The notes below the pieces were generated by a model. The model did no database searches, was not told the origin of the DNA, and saw nothing but the letters and a program-made list of their open reading frames with translations. Of a stretch of DNA of 64,000 bases, positions 1 through 7,678 are shown piece by piece (position 1 is the first letter of the stretch; every line of letters starts with the position of its first letter). The position numbers and the translations under genes are program-made. Origin of the DNA: Nocardioides carbamazepini. GTDB lineage: Bacteria; Actinomycetota; Actinomycetes; Propionibacteriales; Nocardioidaceae. The DNA lies in the NCBI RefSeq assembly GCF_024614185.1, contig NZ_JAHTLF010000016.1, positions 558,001 to 622,000 of the forward strand, in the 5' to 3' direction.

Positions 1-82
1 AGCCGCAGCCCGCGAGCGTGGTGAGGCCGAGCGTGAGCAGCAGGGTGAGGGTCGAGGTACGCCGGGTGAGCGGGCTCGTCAT
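1..82 (-). CDS. Lipoprotein, N-terminal fragment (partial)
   Basis: Read on the minus strand from the ATG at 80-82, the first 27 codons form a typical lipoprotein signal: a short basic n-region (residues RR at 7-8), a Leu/Thr-rich hydrophobic core, and a lipobox reading LAGC with Cys at about residue 26. The gene runs off the left edge, so the mature protein is unseen and no function can be given. Export and lipid anchoring to the outer face of the membrane are inferred from the signal alone. Confidence 0.6.
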   Translation of the reverse strand, partial: MTSPLTRRTSTLTLLLTLGLTTLAGCG

Positions 83-249
83 GCCCTGCGCCTACCCGGT
101 TCGCGACGCACCAACCGAACTTGTCGCGGACGCGGTCCCGCGAGGACGAATTCGGTCGTTGCGTGCGGCACCGTCAGCGGCGCAGCACCTTGCGGGCGTA
201 ATTCCCGTTGTGCGCGGCCGCTCCCCGATCTACCGTTGTCGCACACGGG

Positions 250-460
250 AAAGGAGGTGGTCCGAAGAATGATTTCTCATCGGATGCGTGAGGTGGCTGC
301 TCGCTAGCAGCCCAGCCGTTCTGAAGGCTGCGCGCGAATCCAACGCAGCCACCCGACCCGCAGGTGAGCCCGGACCATCCACCGGGCAGGGTCCCGTCCC
401 GGGACCACACCTGCGGGTCGCTGCATTTCCGGCGGGGTCGGTCGGCGGCCGCCTCGTCAC
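250..460 (+). ncRNA. Candidate structured leader RNA
   Basis: This stretch has no long gene but folds strongly. A 9-bp perfect stem pairs 292-300 with 345-353. An 11-bp perfect stem pairs 356-366 with 408-418 and encloses two smaller hairpins, 368-373 with 382-387 and a GTCCC/GGGAC hairpin at 391-405. It starts with a near-consensus Shine-Dalgarno sequence (AAAGGAGGTGG, 250-260) feeding a 12-codon ORF whose stop (305-307) lies just past the first stem's 5' arm, so translation would open that stem. The layout resembles an attenuator or cis-regulatory leader. I cannot match it to a named RNA family. The nearest downstream gene is the MFS exporter, but an inverted repeat lies between them, so the target gene is uncertain. 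The 3' boundary is approximate. Confidence 0.4.
269..307 (+). CDS. Short leader peptide (12 codons)
   Basis: ATG at 269 is followed by 11 codons (peptide MISHRMREVAAR) and TAG at 305-307. The ribosome binding site at 250-260 is almost fully complementary to the 16S 3' end and sits 8 nt from the ATG, much stronger than at most long genes in this window. A ribosome ending at 305 would cover the 5' arm (292-300) of the adjacent 9-bp stem. A strong site, tiny ORF and overlap with a hairpin suggest a regulatory leader peptide, but there is no homology evidence and it could be a chance ORF inside a structured RNA. Confidence 0.35.
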   Translation: MISHRMREVAAR

Positions 461-519
461 GGTATGTAGGTGAGCCGCCGCCTCTGGAGCGGGCCTCCGC
501 TACAGAAGTTCCGTTTCGT

Positions 520-553
520 CTACATCCCGTGATGAAGCCGGCCGCCCGGCACC
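520..553. repeat. Interspersed repeat, copy 1
   Basis: A 17-nt block (CTACATCCCGTGATGAA) at 520-536 recurs exactly at 5978-5994, and the similarity continues to about 29 identities in 34 nt. The core CATC-CCGT-GATG is a short palindrome. In this copy it is intergenic; in the other it forms the last codons and stop of a sirtuin gene. Confidence 0.45.
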
Positions 554-582
554 AGCACCCGGTGTCTCCCGCGTCACAGAAG

Positions 583-627
583 GTTGTCGTAGATCAACCA
601 ATGCACATATGGTTGATCTACGACAAC
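583..627. promoter_or_regulatory. Large inverted repeat, probable MarR operator region
   Basis: Perfect 18-bp arms (583-600 and 610-627, arm GTTGTCGTAGATCAACCA) flank a 9-nt AT-rich spacer. Each arm holds a MarR-sized near-palindrome of the form TTG-N3-TA-N3-CAA, so the block may offer two binding sites. It ends 34 nt before the MFS start codon. The downstream MFS-MarR gene pair is a classical autoregulated arrangement, which makes this the likely operator. Binding is inferred. Confidence 0.65.
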
Positions 628-661
628 TATTCGAGTGACGACGAGATGAGATGACGACTCG

Positions 662-2356
662 ATGACGACAGCTCCGTCGGCTACCGCCGAACCGGGCCAG
701 ATGACCCACCGCGAGATCATGGAGGCCCTCACCGGGCTGCTGCTCGCGATGTTCGTGGCCATGCTCTCCAGCACCGTGGTGAGCAACGCCCTCCCCGCTA
801 TCGTGACCGACCTCCAGGGCAGCCAGACCGGCTACACGTGGGTCGTGGTCGCGACGCTCCTGACGATGACCGCGACCACCCCGATCTGGGGCAAGCTCGC
901 GGACCTGTTCAGCAAGAAGCTCCTGGTGCAGGTGGCGCTGGTGATCTTCTCGATCGGCTCGGTCGTCGCCGCGGTGGCGCCCAGCATGAGCGTGCTGATC
1001 GGTGCGCGTGCCTTCCAGGGCCTCGGCGTGGGTGGCCTCACCGCGCTGGTCCAGGTCGTGATCGCCTCGATGGTCTCGCCGCGCGAGCGGGGCCGCTACA
1101 GCGGCTACATCGGCGCGGTGTTCGCCACCGCGACGGTCAGCGGCCCGCTGCTCGGCGGCCTGATCGTGGACAGCCCGATGGGCTGGCGCGGCTGCTTCAT
1201 CGTCGGCATCCCGATCGCCGCCATCGCGTTCGTCGTGCTGCAGAAGACCCTGCACCTGCCGACGATCAAGCGGGACGTGCGGATCGACTACGTCGGTGCC
1301 ACCCTGATCATGGCCGGCATCAGCCTGATCCTGGTCTGGGTCAGCCTCGCGGGCACCAACTTCGACTGGATCTCCACCACGTCCGCCGCGCTCGTCGTCG
1401 GCAGCCTGGTCCTGATCGGCGCCGCCCTGTGGGTCGAGGCGAAGGTCGCCACCGAGCCGGTGATCCCGCTGCGCCTGTTCCGCGACCGCACCACCACGCT
1501 GGCCACCGCCGCCTCGGTGATGATCGGCGTCGCGATGTTCGGAGCGACGGTCTACCTGAGCCAGTACTTCCAGCTCGCCCGCGGCATGAGCCCGACCGAG
1601 GCGGGCCTGATGTCGGTCGCGATGGTCGGCGGCCTGCTGGTCTCCAGCATCGTGAGCGGTCGGATCATCACCCGGACCGGGCTGTGGAAGCGGTGGCTGG
1701 TCGGCGGCATGCTCTTCGTCATCGCCGGCATCGCGCTGCTCGGCACCATCGACGCGACCACCTCGCTGTGGGTGATCGGCGGCTACATGGCGCTGACCGG
1801 CATCGGCCTCGGCGCCACCATGCAGAACCTGGTGCTCTCGGTGCAGAACAACGTGGCGATGGAGGACCTCGGCGCCGCCAGCTCGGTGGTCGCCATGTTC
1901 CGCTCGATCGGCGGCTCCGCGGGTGTGGCCGCCCTCGGCGCCGTGCTCGCCCACCAGGTCACCAGCGGCGTCAAGGACGGCATCACCAGCCTGGCCAAGG
2001 CCGGCAAGATCAGCCAGGAGCAGCTCGCGGCGATGCAGCACTCCACCGGTGACATCCCCAAGCTGGCCGACCTCCCCGCGCCGATCCGGTCGGTCTACGA
2101 GGCGTCCTTCGGGGAGGCCGTCGGCCACCTGTTCCTCGTCGCCGCGCCGTTCGCGGTGGTCGCCTTCCTCTGCATCCTGTTCATCAAGGAGGTCCCGTTG
2201 CGCACGACGAACGGCCCGACCGGGCCCACCGGTGCGACCGCGCCGACCGTCGCCGAGTCCGAGGTGGAGGCCGCCCTGGTCGTGGCCGGCGAGGCGACCG
2301 ACTACCCGCCCTTCGAGGTCGAGGGCGGCGACACCCGCAAGGACGATCGGCGATGA
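662..2356 (+). CDS. MFS multidrug exporter, DHA2 (14-TM) family
   Basis: The 564-residue protein has the size and hydrophobic pattern of 14-helix drug:H+ antiporters of the EmrB/QacA type. A family loop motif (GKLADLFSKK, residues 77-86) follows the second helix, and a motif-C-like glycine-rich stretch (VSGPLLGG) lies in helix 5. It should act in the cytoplasmic membrane, exporting toxic small molecules in exchange for protons; the substrate cannot be read from sequence. It overlaps the marR gene by 4 nt (ATGA) and follows an 18-bp-arm inverted repeat, so expression is probably induced when the drug releases MarR. The ATG at 662 was chosen because a hydrophilic N-tail leads directly into the first helix. 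Confidence 0.88.
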   Translation: MTTAPSATAEPGQMTHREIMEALTGLLLAMFVAMLSSTVVSNALPAIVTDLQGSQTGYTWVVVATLLTMTATTPIWGKLADLFSKKLLVQVALVIFSIGSVVAAVAPSMSVLIGARAFQGLGVGGLTALVQVVIASMVSPRERGRYSGYIGAVFATATVSGPLLGGLIVDSPMGWRGCFIVGIPIAAIAFVVLQKTLHLPTIKRDVRIDYVGATLIMAGISLILVWVSLAGTNFDWISTTSAALVVGSLVLIGAALWVEAKVATEPVIPLRLFRDRTTTLATAASVMIGVAMFGATVYLSQYFQLARGMSPTEAGLMSVAMVGGLLVSSIVSGRIITRTGLWKRWLVGGMLFVIAGIALLGTIDATTSLWVIGGYMALTGIGLGATMQNLVLSVQNNVAMEDLGAASSVVAMFRSIGGSAGVAALGAVLAHQVTSGVKDGITSLAKAGKISQEQLAAMQHSTGDIPKLADLPAPIRSVYEASFGEAVGHLFLVAAPFAVVAFLCILFIKEVPLRTTNGPTGPTGATAPTVAESEVEAALVVAGEATDYPPFEVEGGDTRKDDRR

Positions 2357-2826
2357 GCCAGCCCGCGACGCCCACGCTCACCCGGGATGACGCGCTGGCC
2401 GACCTCGAGGCCGAGGTGGGCGTGCTGATCCGCCGGGTCCGCCGGGTGATCGCCGAGCGGGCACGCGCCGTGCACCCGGAGCTGATGCCCTCGTCGTACC
2501 TCATGCTCGGCTATGTCCGTGATCACGGTCCGCTGCGGGCCTCCGCGATGTGCGCGGTCTTCGGGATCGACAAGGGCGCGGTCAGCCGACAGGTGCAGCA
2601 CCTGATCGACCTCGGCCTGGTCGATCGCTCGCCGGACCCCGAGGACGGCCGGGCGACCCTGCTCAGCGTGAGCCAGGAGGGCGCCGAGCGGCTCGCCGCC
2701 GTCGCCGCTGAGCGGCGGGAGCTGCTCGCGGAGCGGTTGGCGGACTGGCCCGCCGAGGAGCTGAGCGACTTCGCGGCCTCGCTGCGGCGCTACAACGACG
2801 CGCTCGGCATCCCGGCCGACCGCTGA
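2353..2826 (+). CDS. MarR-family transcriptional regulator
   Basis: At 157 residues this matches the normal MarR length. The central winged helix-turn-helix is visible (ASAMCAVFGIDKGAVSRQVQHL, in the middle third), followed by the wing DPEDGRATLLSVSQEG. It is coupled by ATGA overlap to the MFS exporter and probably represses the shared promoter through the inverted repeat at 583-627. It likely binds DNA as a dimer and releases it on binding a ligand exported by the pump. The ligand is unknown. Confidence 0.88.
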   Translation: MSQPATPTLTRDDALADLEAEVGVLIRRVRRVIAERARAVHPELMPSSYLMLGYVRDHGPLRASAMCAVFGIDKGAVSRQVQHLIDLGLVDRSPDPEDGRATLLSVSQEGAERLAAVAAERRELLAERLADWPAEELSDFAASLRRYNDALGIPADR

Positions 2827-2840
2827 CTCTCGGCCCCGTT

Positions 2841-2906
2841 GCGGTAGTCCCGGCCCAAAGCACCAGAAACCGGCGTCGGACGGTGCTTTTGAGCCGGGAC
2901 TATCGC
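2841..2906. terminator. Imperfect palindrome between convergent genes
   Basis: Arms 2841-2864 and 2882-2906 pair over about 22 of 24 positions, with one bulge and two imperfect pairs, around a 17-nt loop. The element sits between the marR stop and the stop of the GH13 gene, which converge here, so a bidirectional transcription terminator is the simplest reading. Confidence 0.6.
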
Positions 2907-2913
2907 AGTCGGT

Positions 2914-4509
2914 TCAGCGGATCCAGACCGCGGTGTCCGGCGGCAGGGTCTCGCCGGGCAGCGGTCCGCTGCTGATCAGCACCTCGCCCGCCGGCAGCGG
3001 GGCGGGCTCGTCGCCGGCGTTGAGGACGATCGCCACGTCACCTCGCAGGACGACGAGCAGGTCGTCGTCGGCGATCGCGGTGGTCGCCTCGTCGGCCCCG
3101 GCGAACACGGCCCGCCGCGCGGCGAGGGCATGCTGGTAGAACGCCAGCGTCGAGTCCGGGTCGCCCAGCTGGGCCGCGACGCTGAGCGACTCCCAATCCG
3201 CGGGCTGGGGGATCCAGGGCTGGCTCCCCGGCGGTCCGCCGAAGCCGTACGGCGGCGCGTCGCCCGACCACGGCAGCGGGACCCGGCAACCGTCCCGGCC
3301 GGGCTGGCCGGTGCGGAACCACGACGGGTCCTGGCGCGCCTCGGGCGGCACGTCGACCTGCTCGAGGCCGAGCTCCTCGCCCTGGTAGAGGTACGCCGAG
3401 CCGGGCAGCGCCAGCATGGTCAGGGTCGCGGCGCGGGCGCGGGCGAGCCCGACCGGCCCCCCGCCGTACCGGGTCGGGTGCCGCTCGACATCGTGGTTGG
3501 ACAGCACCCAGGTCGGCGCCGACGCGGCGGCCGCCACAGCGGCGATGGAGTCGTTGATGACCCGGGCGAAGGCCCTCGCGGACCAGGGCGTGCCGAGCCA
3601 GCCGAAGTTGAAGGCCTGGTGGAGCTCGTCGGGACGGATGAACATCGCCATGGACTCCGCGGTCTGGGTCCACGCCTCGGCGACGGCCATCCGGTCGCCG
3701 GGGTAGGAGTCGAGCACGCGGCGCCAGCGGCGGTAGACCTCGTGCACCTCGGGCTGGTCCCACATCGGCTCGTCGTTGAGCACCCGCTCGACCATCGACT
3801 CCGCGAGCTTGGCCGGCTGCTCCGGGCGCTTCTGGTCGCGCAGCGTGGCCTCCTTGTAGAGCCCGTGCGCCACGTCGACCCGGAACCCGTCGACCCCGCG
3901 GTCCAACCAGTTGCGCAGCACGTCCTCGAACATGTCGCCGACCTCGGGGTTGCGCCAGTCGAGATCGGGCTGCGAGGTGTCGAAGAGATGCAGGTACCAG
4001 GCGCCGTCCGGCACCCGGGTCCAGGCCGGGCCGCCGAAGATCGAGTCCCAGTTGTTGGGCGGCTCGGCGCCGTCCTCCCCGCGGCCGGGGCGGAAGATGT
4101 AGCGCGCCCGCTCGGGGGAGCCGGGCGCCGCGGCGAGGGCCGCCTGGAACCACGCGTGCTGGTCGGACGTGTGGTTGGGCACCAGGTCGACGATCACCCG
4201 CAGGCCCAGGCCGTGGGCGGTCTCCAGCAGCAGGTCGACGTCGGCCAGGGTGCCGAACAGGGGATCGACGTCGGTGTAGTCGGCGACGTCGTACCCGTGG
4301 TCCTTCTGTGGCGAGGTGTAGAACGGCGTGATCCACAGCGCGTCGACCCCGAGATCGCGCAGATAGGGGAGTCGCGCCGTGATCCCGGGCAGGTCGCCGA
4401 CGCCGTCGCCCGCGTCGCTCCCGGCCGGCAGTCCGTCGGCGAAGCTGCGCACGTAGACCTGGTAGACGACCGCGTCCCGCCACCACGGGCGGGCGGCAGG
4501 GGCGGTCAC
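2914..4509 (-). CDS. GH13 alpha-glucosidase (oligo-1,6-glucosidase type)
   Basis: A family GH13 (beta/alpha)8 glycosidase of 531 residues that should hydrolyse alpha-glucosidic bonds of short malto- or isomalto-oligosaccharides in the cytoplasm (no signal peptide). Catalytic residues are in place: nucleophile Asp212 in GFRVD, acid/base Glu278 in VAEAW, and stabilising Asp340 in LSNHD. The DLVPNHTS motif (108-115) is also present. I chose the GTG at 4507-4509, whose TGA overlaps the upstream thioesterase stop; an in-frame ATG at 4539 would add ten residues. It closely follows the thioesterase-like gene, although the two functions are unrelated. Exact sugar preference cannot be read. Confidence 0.86.
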   Translation of the reverse strand: MTAPAARPWWRDAVVYQVYVRSFADGLPAGSDAGDGVGDLPGITARLPYLRDLGVDALWITPFYTSPQKDHGYDVADYTDVDPLFGTLADVDLLLETAHGLGLRVIVDLVPNHTSDQHAWFQAALAAAPGSPERARYIFRPGRGEDGAEPPNNWDSIFGGPAWTRVPDGAWYLHLFDTSQPDLDWRNPEVGDMFEDVLRNWLDRGVDGFRVDVAHGLYKEATLRDQKRPEQPAKLAESMVERVLNDEPMWDQPEVHEVYRRWRRVLDSYPGDRMAVAEAWTQTAESMAMFIRPDELHQAFNFGWLGTPWSARAFARVINDSIAAVAAAASAPTWVLSNHDVERHPTRYGGGPVGLARARAATLTMLALPGSAYLYQGEELGLEQVDVPPEARQDPSWFRTGQPGRDGCRVPLPWSGDAPPYGFGGPPGSQPWIPQPADWESLSVAAQLGDPDSTLAFYQHALAARRAVFAGADEATTAIADDDLLVVLRGDVAIVLNAGDEPAPLPAGEVLISSGPLPGETLPPDTAVWIR

Positions 4510-5210
4510 GCGAAGTCCCGCGGGTCGACGGTGAACCACACGTGCTCGGCGGTGGCGACCACCTCGTCGTCGGGTCCGTAGAGCGTCGCGGCGGTGAACG
4601 TCCTGCGTCCATCGATGCCGCGCTGCTCGCCCACGACGACGTACCGCTCCGACGTGCGTGGCAGGCTGCGGACCTCCGCGGTCATCCGCCCCAGCACCGA
4701 CGGGCGGCCCTCGAGGTCGCTCGACCAGCCGCCCGGGCAGTCGAGGGCGGCCCAGGCGACCGGCACGGCGCTGTCGTACGGCGTCCAGGTGGCTGCCACC
4801 CGGTCACCGCCGACCGCTCCGGGGAAGATCCGCAGGCCGTCGCCGACGCGCCGGTCGGGGCCGCACACGTAGCAGGTGGGGAACGGATGGGTCCGGTGGC
4901 CGGGGTAGTGGGCCTCCGCGTCGGCCGCCACCGTCGCCGGGACCGGCGCCACGGGCGCCGGCCGCGACTCGGCGTACACCGCCTCGGCGACGACCTGACC
5001 GTCGTGGGTCAGCGTGGCGCCGGCGGCGGTCGGCAGCACGGGCATGGGTCGGTCGAGGGGAGGCGGCTGGCGCAACGTGACGGTGACGGCGGTGCCGAGG
5101 CCCTGGGCGGGCAGCGTCGCGGCAAGGGCGCCCGCGGTCCAGCCGCCGTTGCCTGAGCGGGGCGGCCCGTTGAAGCGGTGCGGGACGATCAGCGGGGGCA
5201 GGGAGGTCAC
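4506..5210 (-). CDS. Hotdog-fold thioesterase-like protein
   Basis: The 234-residue protein resembles actinobacterial acyl-CoA thioesterase-like (hotdog fold) proteins, with an N-terminal segment [12 protein letters not shown] and a second half holding [10 protein letters not shown] and a C-terminal beta region. A Cys pair (TCYVCGPDR, about residues 112-120) sits between the two halves. Hydrolysis of an acyl-thioester is the family role; the substrate is unknown. It is the first gene of a two-gene minus-strand unit, overlapping the glucosidase start by 4 nt, and diverges from the DtxR-family gene across about 60 nt. Confidence 0.6.
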   Translation of the reverse strand: MTSLPPLIVPHRFNGPPRSGNGGWTAGALAATLPAQGLGTAVTVTLRQPPPLDRPMPVLPTAAGATLTHDGQVVAEAVYAESRPAPVAPVPATVAADAEAHYPGHRTHPFPTCYVCGPDRRVGDGLRIFPGAVGGDRVAATWTPYDSAVPVAWAALDCPGGWSSDLEGRPSVLGRMTAEVRSLPRTSERYVVVGEQRGIDGRRTFTAATLYGPDDEVVATAEHVWFTVDPRDFA

Positions 5211-5270
5211 CGGGCCAGCATGGCAGGCGGGTGGTGTGCACCCTTTCTCTTAATGGGTCAGAATAGAGAG

Positions 5271-5957
5271 GTGAGCGATCTCATCGACACCACCGAGATG
5301 TATCTCCGCACGATCTACGAGCTGATCGAGGAGGGCATCATCCCCCTGCGGGCGCGCATCGCCGAGCGCCTGCACCAGAGTGGGCCGACGGTGTCGCAGA
5401 CGGTGGCTCGGATGGAGCGCGACGGTCTGCTGACCGTCGAGGGCGACCGGCACCTCGAGCTCACCGAGGAGGGAAACCGCCTCGCCACCCGCGTCATGCG
5501 CAAGCACCGCCTCGCCGAGCGCCTGCTCACCGACGTGATCGGCCTCGAATGGGAGCTGGTGCACGAGGAGGCGTGCCGCTGGGAGCACGTGATGTCCGAG
5601 ACCGTGGAGCGCCGGCTCATCGAGCTGCTCGGCCACCCGACCGAGTCGCCGTACGGCAACCCGATCCCCGGTCTCGCGGAGCTCGGCCAGAACGCCGTCG
5701 GTGAGAACTTCATGGCCGACGTCGAGCCGCTCTCGAAGGCCGCCGGTGCCGAGAGCTCGCGCGCCGTGGTCCGCCGCATCTCCGAGGAGATGCAGAAGGA
5801 CGACGCGCTGATGAGCGCCATGCGGCGGGTCGGTGCGCTGCCCGACAAGACCATCACGATCCAGGCCACCTCCGACGGGGTCCTGGTCGGCTCCGGCGGC
5901 GAGACCGCGGAGATCTTCCCCGAGGCGGCCGATCACATCTTCGTGAAGCGGCTGTAG
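5271..5957 (+). CDS. ideR: DtxR/IdeR-family metal-dependent repressor
   Basis: With the GTG at 5271 the protein is 228 residues and its numbering aligns with DtxR/IdeR. Metal site 2 residues are Met10, Cys102, Glu105 and His106; site 1 residues are His79, Glu83 and His98. All are conserved. The N-terminal winged helix (residues 4-70, with [17 protein letters not shown]) binds DNA. A C-terminal SH3-like domain follows. The family represses iron uptake and controls storage genes when Fe2+ is bound. An upstream ATG (5253) would break the alignment, so the GTG was preferred. No target operator was identified. A manganese-specific role is less likely because Cys102 is retained. Confidence 0.9.
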   Translation: MSDLIDTTEMYLRTIYELIEEGIIPLRARIAERLHQSGPTVSQTVARMERDGLLTVEGDRHLELTEEGNRLATRVMRKHRLAERLLTDVIGLEWELVHEEACRWEHVMSETVERRLIELLGHPTESPYGNPIPGLAELGQNAVGENFMADVEPLSKAAGAESSRAVVRRISEEMQKDDALMSAMRRVGALPDKTITIQATSDGVLVGSGGETAEIFPEAADHIFVKRL

Positions 5958-5977
5958 CGGCCGGTGTCGGGCGGGGC

Positions 5978-6011
5978 CTACATCCCGTGATGAATCCGAC
6001 AGTCCCGCACC
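5978..6011. repeat. Interspersed repeat, copy 2 (sirtuin 3' end)
   Basis: Second copy of the repeat at 520-553. Here it supplies, on the minus strand, the terminal residues IHHGM and the stop of the sirtuin gene, and the same frame is open in the other copy (LHHGM-stop). This suggests either a mobile or recurrent palindromic element or a duplicated gene end. Confidence 0.45.
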
Positions 6012-6853
6012 GCTGCCAGCGCGGGTAGCCAGTCGCCGGTGCCCACCTCGAGCTTGTACGACGCCAGCTCGTCGCCGCGGGTCGGGCCGCGGTTGACGAT
6101 CACCACCGGGACCCCGCGCTGGGCGGCCCGCCGGACGAACCGCAGCCCGCTCATCACGGTCAGGCTGGAGCCGGCGACGAGCAGCGTGCCGCCGGTGTCG
6201 GCGAGCGCCTCGACCGCGGCGTAGCAGCGCTCCACCCGGGGCCTGGGGACGTTCTCGCCGAAGAACACCACATCAGGCTTCAGCGGGCCGCCGCAGTCCT
6301 CGCAGGCCGGCACGACGAAGTCGGAGGTGTCGTCGAGGTCGACGTCGCCGTCCGGACGGGACGCGACGTCCGCGTGCCGCGCGGCCCAGCCGGGATTGGC
6401 GTCCTCGAGTCGCCGCTGCAGCACGCTCCGCGGCGTCGTACGACGGCAGGCGAGGCAGATCACGTCGGCGATCCGCCCGTGCAGCGCGACCAGGGCGGGT
6501 GTCCCCGCCGCCTCGTGAAGGCCGTCGACGTTCTGGGTGATGACGAGCTCGGCGCCGAGTGCGGCCACGGCGCGGTGGCCGGCGTTGGGCGCGGCGCGGC
6601 GCATGCGGGACCAGCCGAGGTGGCTGCGTGCCCAGTACCGCTGCTGGGCGGCGGGACCCGACACGAACTCCTGATAGGTCATCGGCATCCGCGCGGGGGC
6701 GCCGGGCCCGCGATAGTCCGGGATGCCCGAGTCGGTGGAGAGTCCGGCTCCGGTCAGCAGCACGAGTGGTCCGGACGCACACAGGTCGAGCGCGGCCCGC
6801 TGGTCGGAGCGCTCGCGGGGGCGCTGCCCGGGCCGCTGGCCGACGAGGGTCAC
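5978..6853 (-). CDS. Sirtuin, NAD-dependent protein deacylase
   Basis: A 291-residue Sir2-family enzyme that should remove acyl groups from protein lysines using NAD+. Visible motifs: GAGLSTDSGIPDYRG (35-49), TQNVDG (106-111), catalytic His125 in ALHGR, a four-Cys zinc site (Cys133, 136, 184, 187), and GSSLTV in the Rossmann half. The GTG start at 6851-6853 overlaps the PIMT stop (GTGA), so the genes are translationally coupled. Both deal with protein modification or repair. The long insert between the Cys pairs is typical of the larger actinobacterial sirtuins. The final codons lie in a repeat also found at 520. Confidence 0.9.
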   Translation of the reverse strand: MTLVGQRPGQRPRERSDQRAALDLCASGPLVLLTGAGLSTDSGIPDYRGPGAPARMPMTYQEFVSGPAAQQRYWARSHLGWSRMRRAAPNAGHRAVAALGAELVITQNVDGLHEAAGTPALVALHGRIADVICLACRRTTPRSVLQRRLEDANPGWAARHADVASRPDGDVDLDDTSDFVVPACEDCGGPLKPDVVFFGENVPRPRVERCYAAVEALADTGGTLLVAGSSLTVMSGLRFVRRAAQRGVPVVIVNRGPTRGDELASYKLEVGTGDWLPALAAVRDCRIHHGM

Positions 6854-7407
6854 CGGTCCAGGGTACGCAACGGGACGAACACGTAGCGGCCGTGCCGCTC
6901 CACCCGCAGCATCTCCCCGGCCACCGGTCCGACCAGCACGCCACCGGGCCGGATCTGGCGGACCAGGGCGTTGGGCAGCGCGGTCGCGTCGGCCGACACC
7001 AGCACCCGGTCGTACGGCGCCGCCGCGGGCCAGCCGAGCACGGCCGGGTCGGCCTGGTGCAGCTCGGTCCGGCGCATCCGGTCGAGGTTGACGCGAGCCA
7101 TCGCGAGCACCTCCGGGACCAGCTCGACCCCCACCACGAGGCCGGTCGGGCCGGTCAGGCGGGCGAGCAGGGCGGTCGACCACCCGGACCCGCATCCCAC
7201 GTCGAGTACCCGGTCGCCGGGCTCGACGCCGAGCAGGGTGAGCATGGCCCGCACCGTCGAGGGCTGGGAGTTCGTGACGCCGTACCCCAGGGGCAGGGCG
7301 CGGTCCACATCGGCGTACGCCCGCTGGTCAGGTGGCAGGAAGCCCTCACGCGCGACGGCGTCGAAGGCGGCGGTGATCCGGCGATCAGCCGTAGCGGAGC
7401 CGCGCAC
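6850..7407 (-). CDS. pcm: Protein-L-isoaspartate O-methyltransferase
   Basis: The 185-residue protein is a SAM-dependent methyltransferase of the PIMT type, repairing isoaspartyl residues in aged proteins in the cytosol. The SAM-binding motif VLDVGCGSGWSTALLA is at about 68-83, preceded by the family block TNSQPSTVRAML. It is somewhat short, lacking a long N-terminal extension. Its ATG at 7405-7407 overlaps the end of the DUF2277 gene by 23 nt, and its end overlaps the sirtuin start by 4 nt, giving a tight three-gene unit. Confidence 0.85.
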   Translation of the reverse strand: MRGSATADRRITAAFDAVAREGFLPPDQRAYADVDRALPLGYGVTNSQPSTVRAMLTLLGVEPGDRVLDVGCGSGWSTALLARLTGPTGLVVGVELVPEVLAMARVNLDRMRRTELHQADPAVLGWPAAAPYDRVLVSADATALPNALVRQIRPGGVLVGPVAGEMLRVERHGRYVFVPLRTLDR

Positions 7408-7651
7408 GCGCGCGCGCCTTCTCGGCCTCGGCCTCCCGGTTCTTCGGCGGAGCCGTCGTCACCAGGTCGTCGAGGAGGTGCCGGGTGATGTGGGCGATCT
7501 CCGCCACGGCCCGGTCGAAGACCTCCTGGTTGGCCTGGCTGGGCTTGGTGGTCCCGCTGACCTTGCGGACGAACTGGAGCGCCGCCGCGGTCACCTCGTC
7601 CCCTGTGGCCGGGGGCTCGAAGTTGTTGAGCGGTCGGATGTTGCGGCACAT
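7385..7651 (-). CDS. DUF2277 family protein
   Basis: An 88-residue protein beginning MCRNIRPLNNFEPPAT, the diagnostic start of DUF2277, with the central FVRKVSG and the C-terminal LVTTAPPKNREAE also conserved. No biochemical role is established. It is the first gene of the minus-strand unit with PIMT and the sirtuin. No signal peptide or membrane helix is visible. Confidence 0.88.
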   Translation of the reverse strand: MCRNIRPLNNFEPPATGDEVTAAALQFVRKVSGTTKPSQANQEVFDRAVAEIAHITRHLLDDLVTTAPPKNREAEAEKARARARLRYG

Positions 7652-7678
7652 GACTCCACCGTACGACGCGGCGGGGCC

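Noticed and set aside
83..249. Possible minus-strand coding end (residues AHNGNYARKVLRR) around 181-228
   Set aside because: The frame upstream has no coherent domain and overlaps the structured leader region; not supported as a gene.
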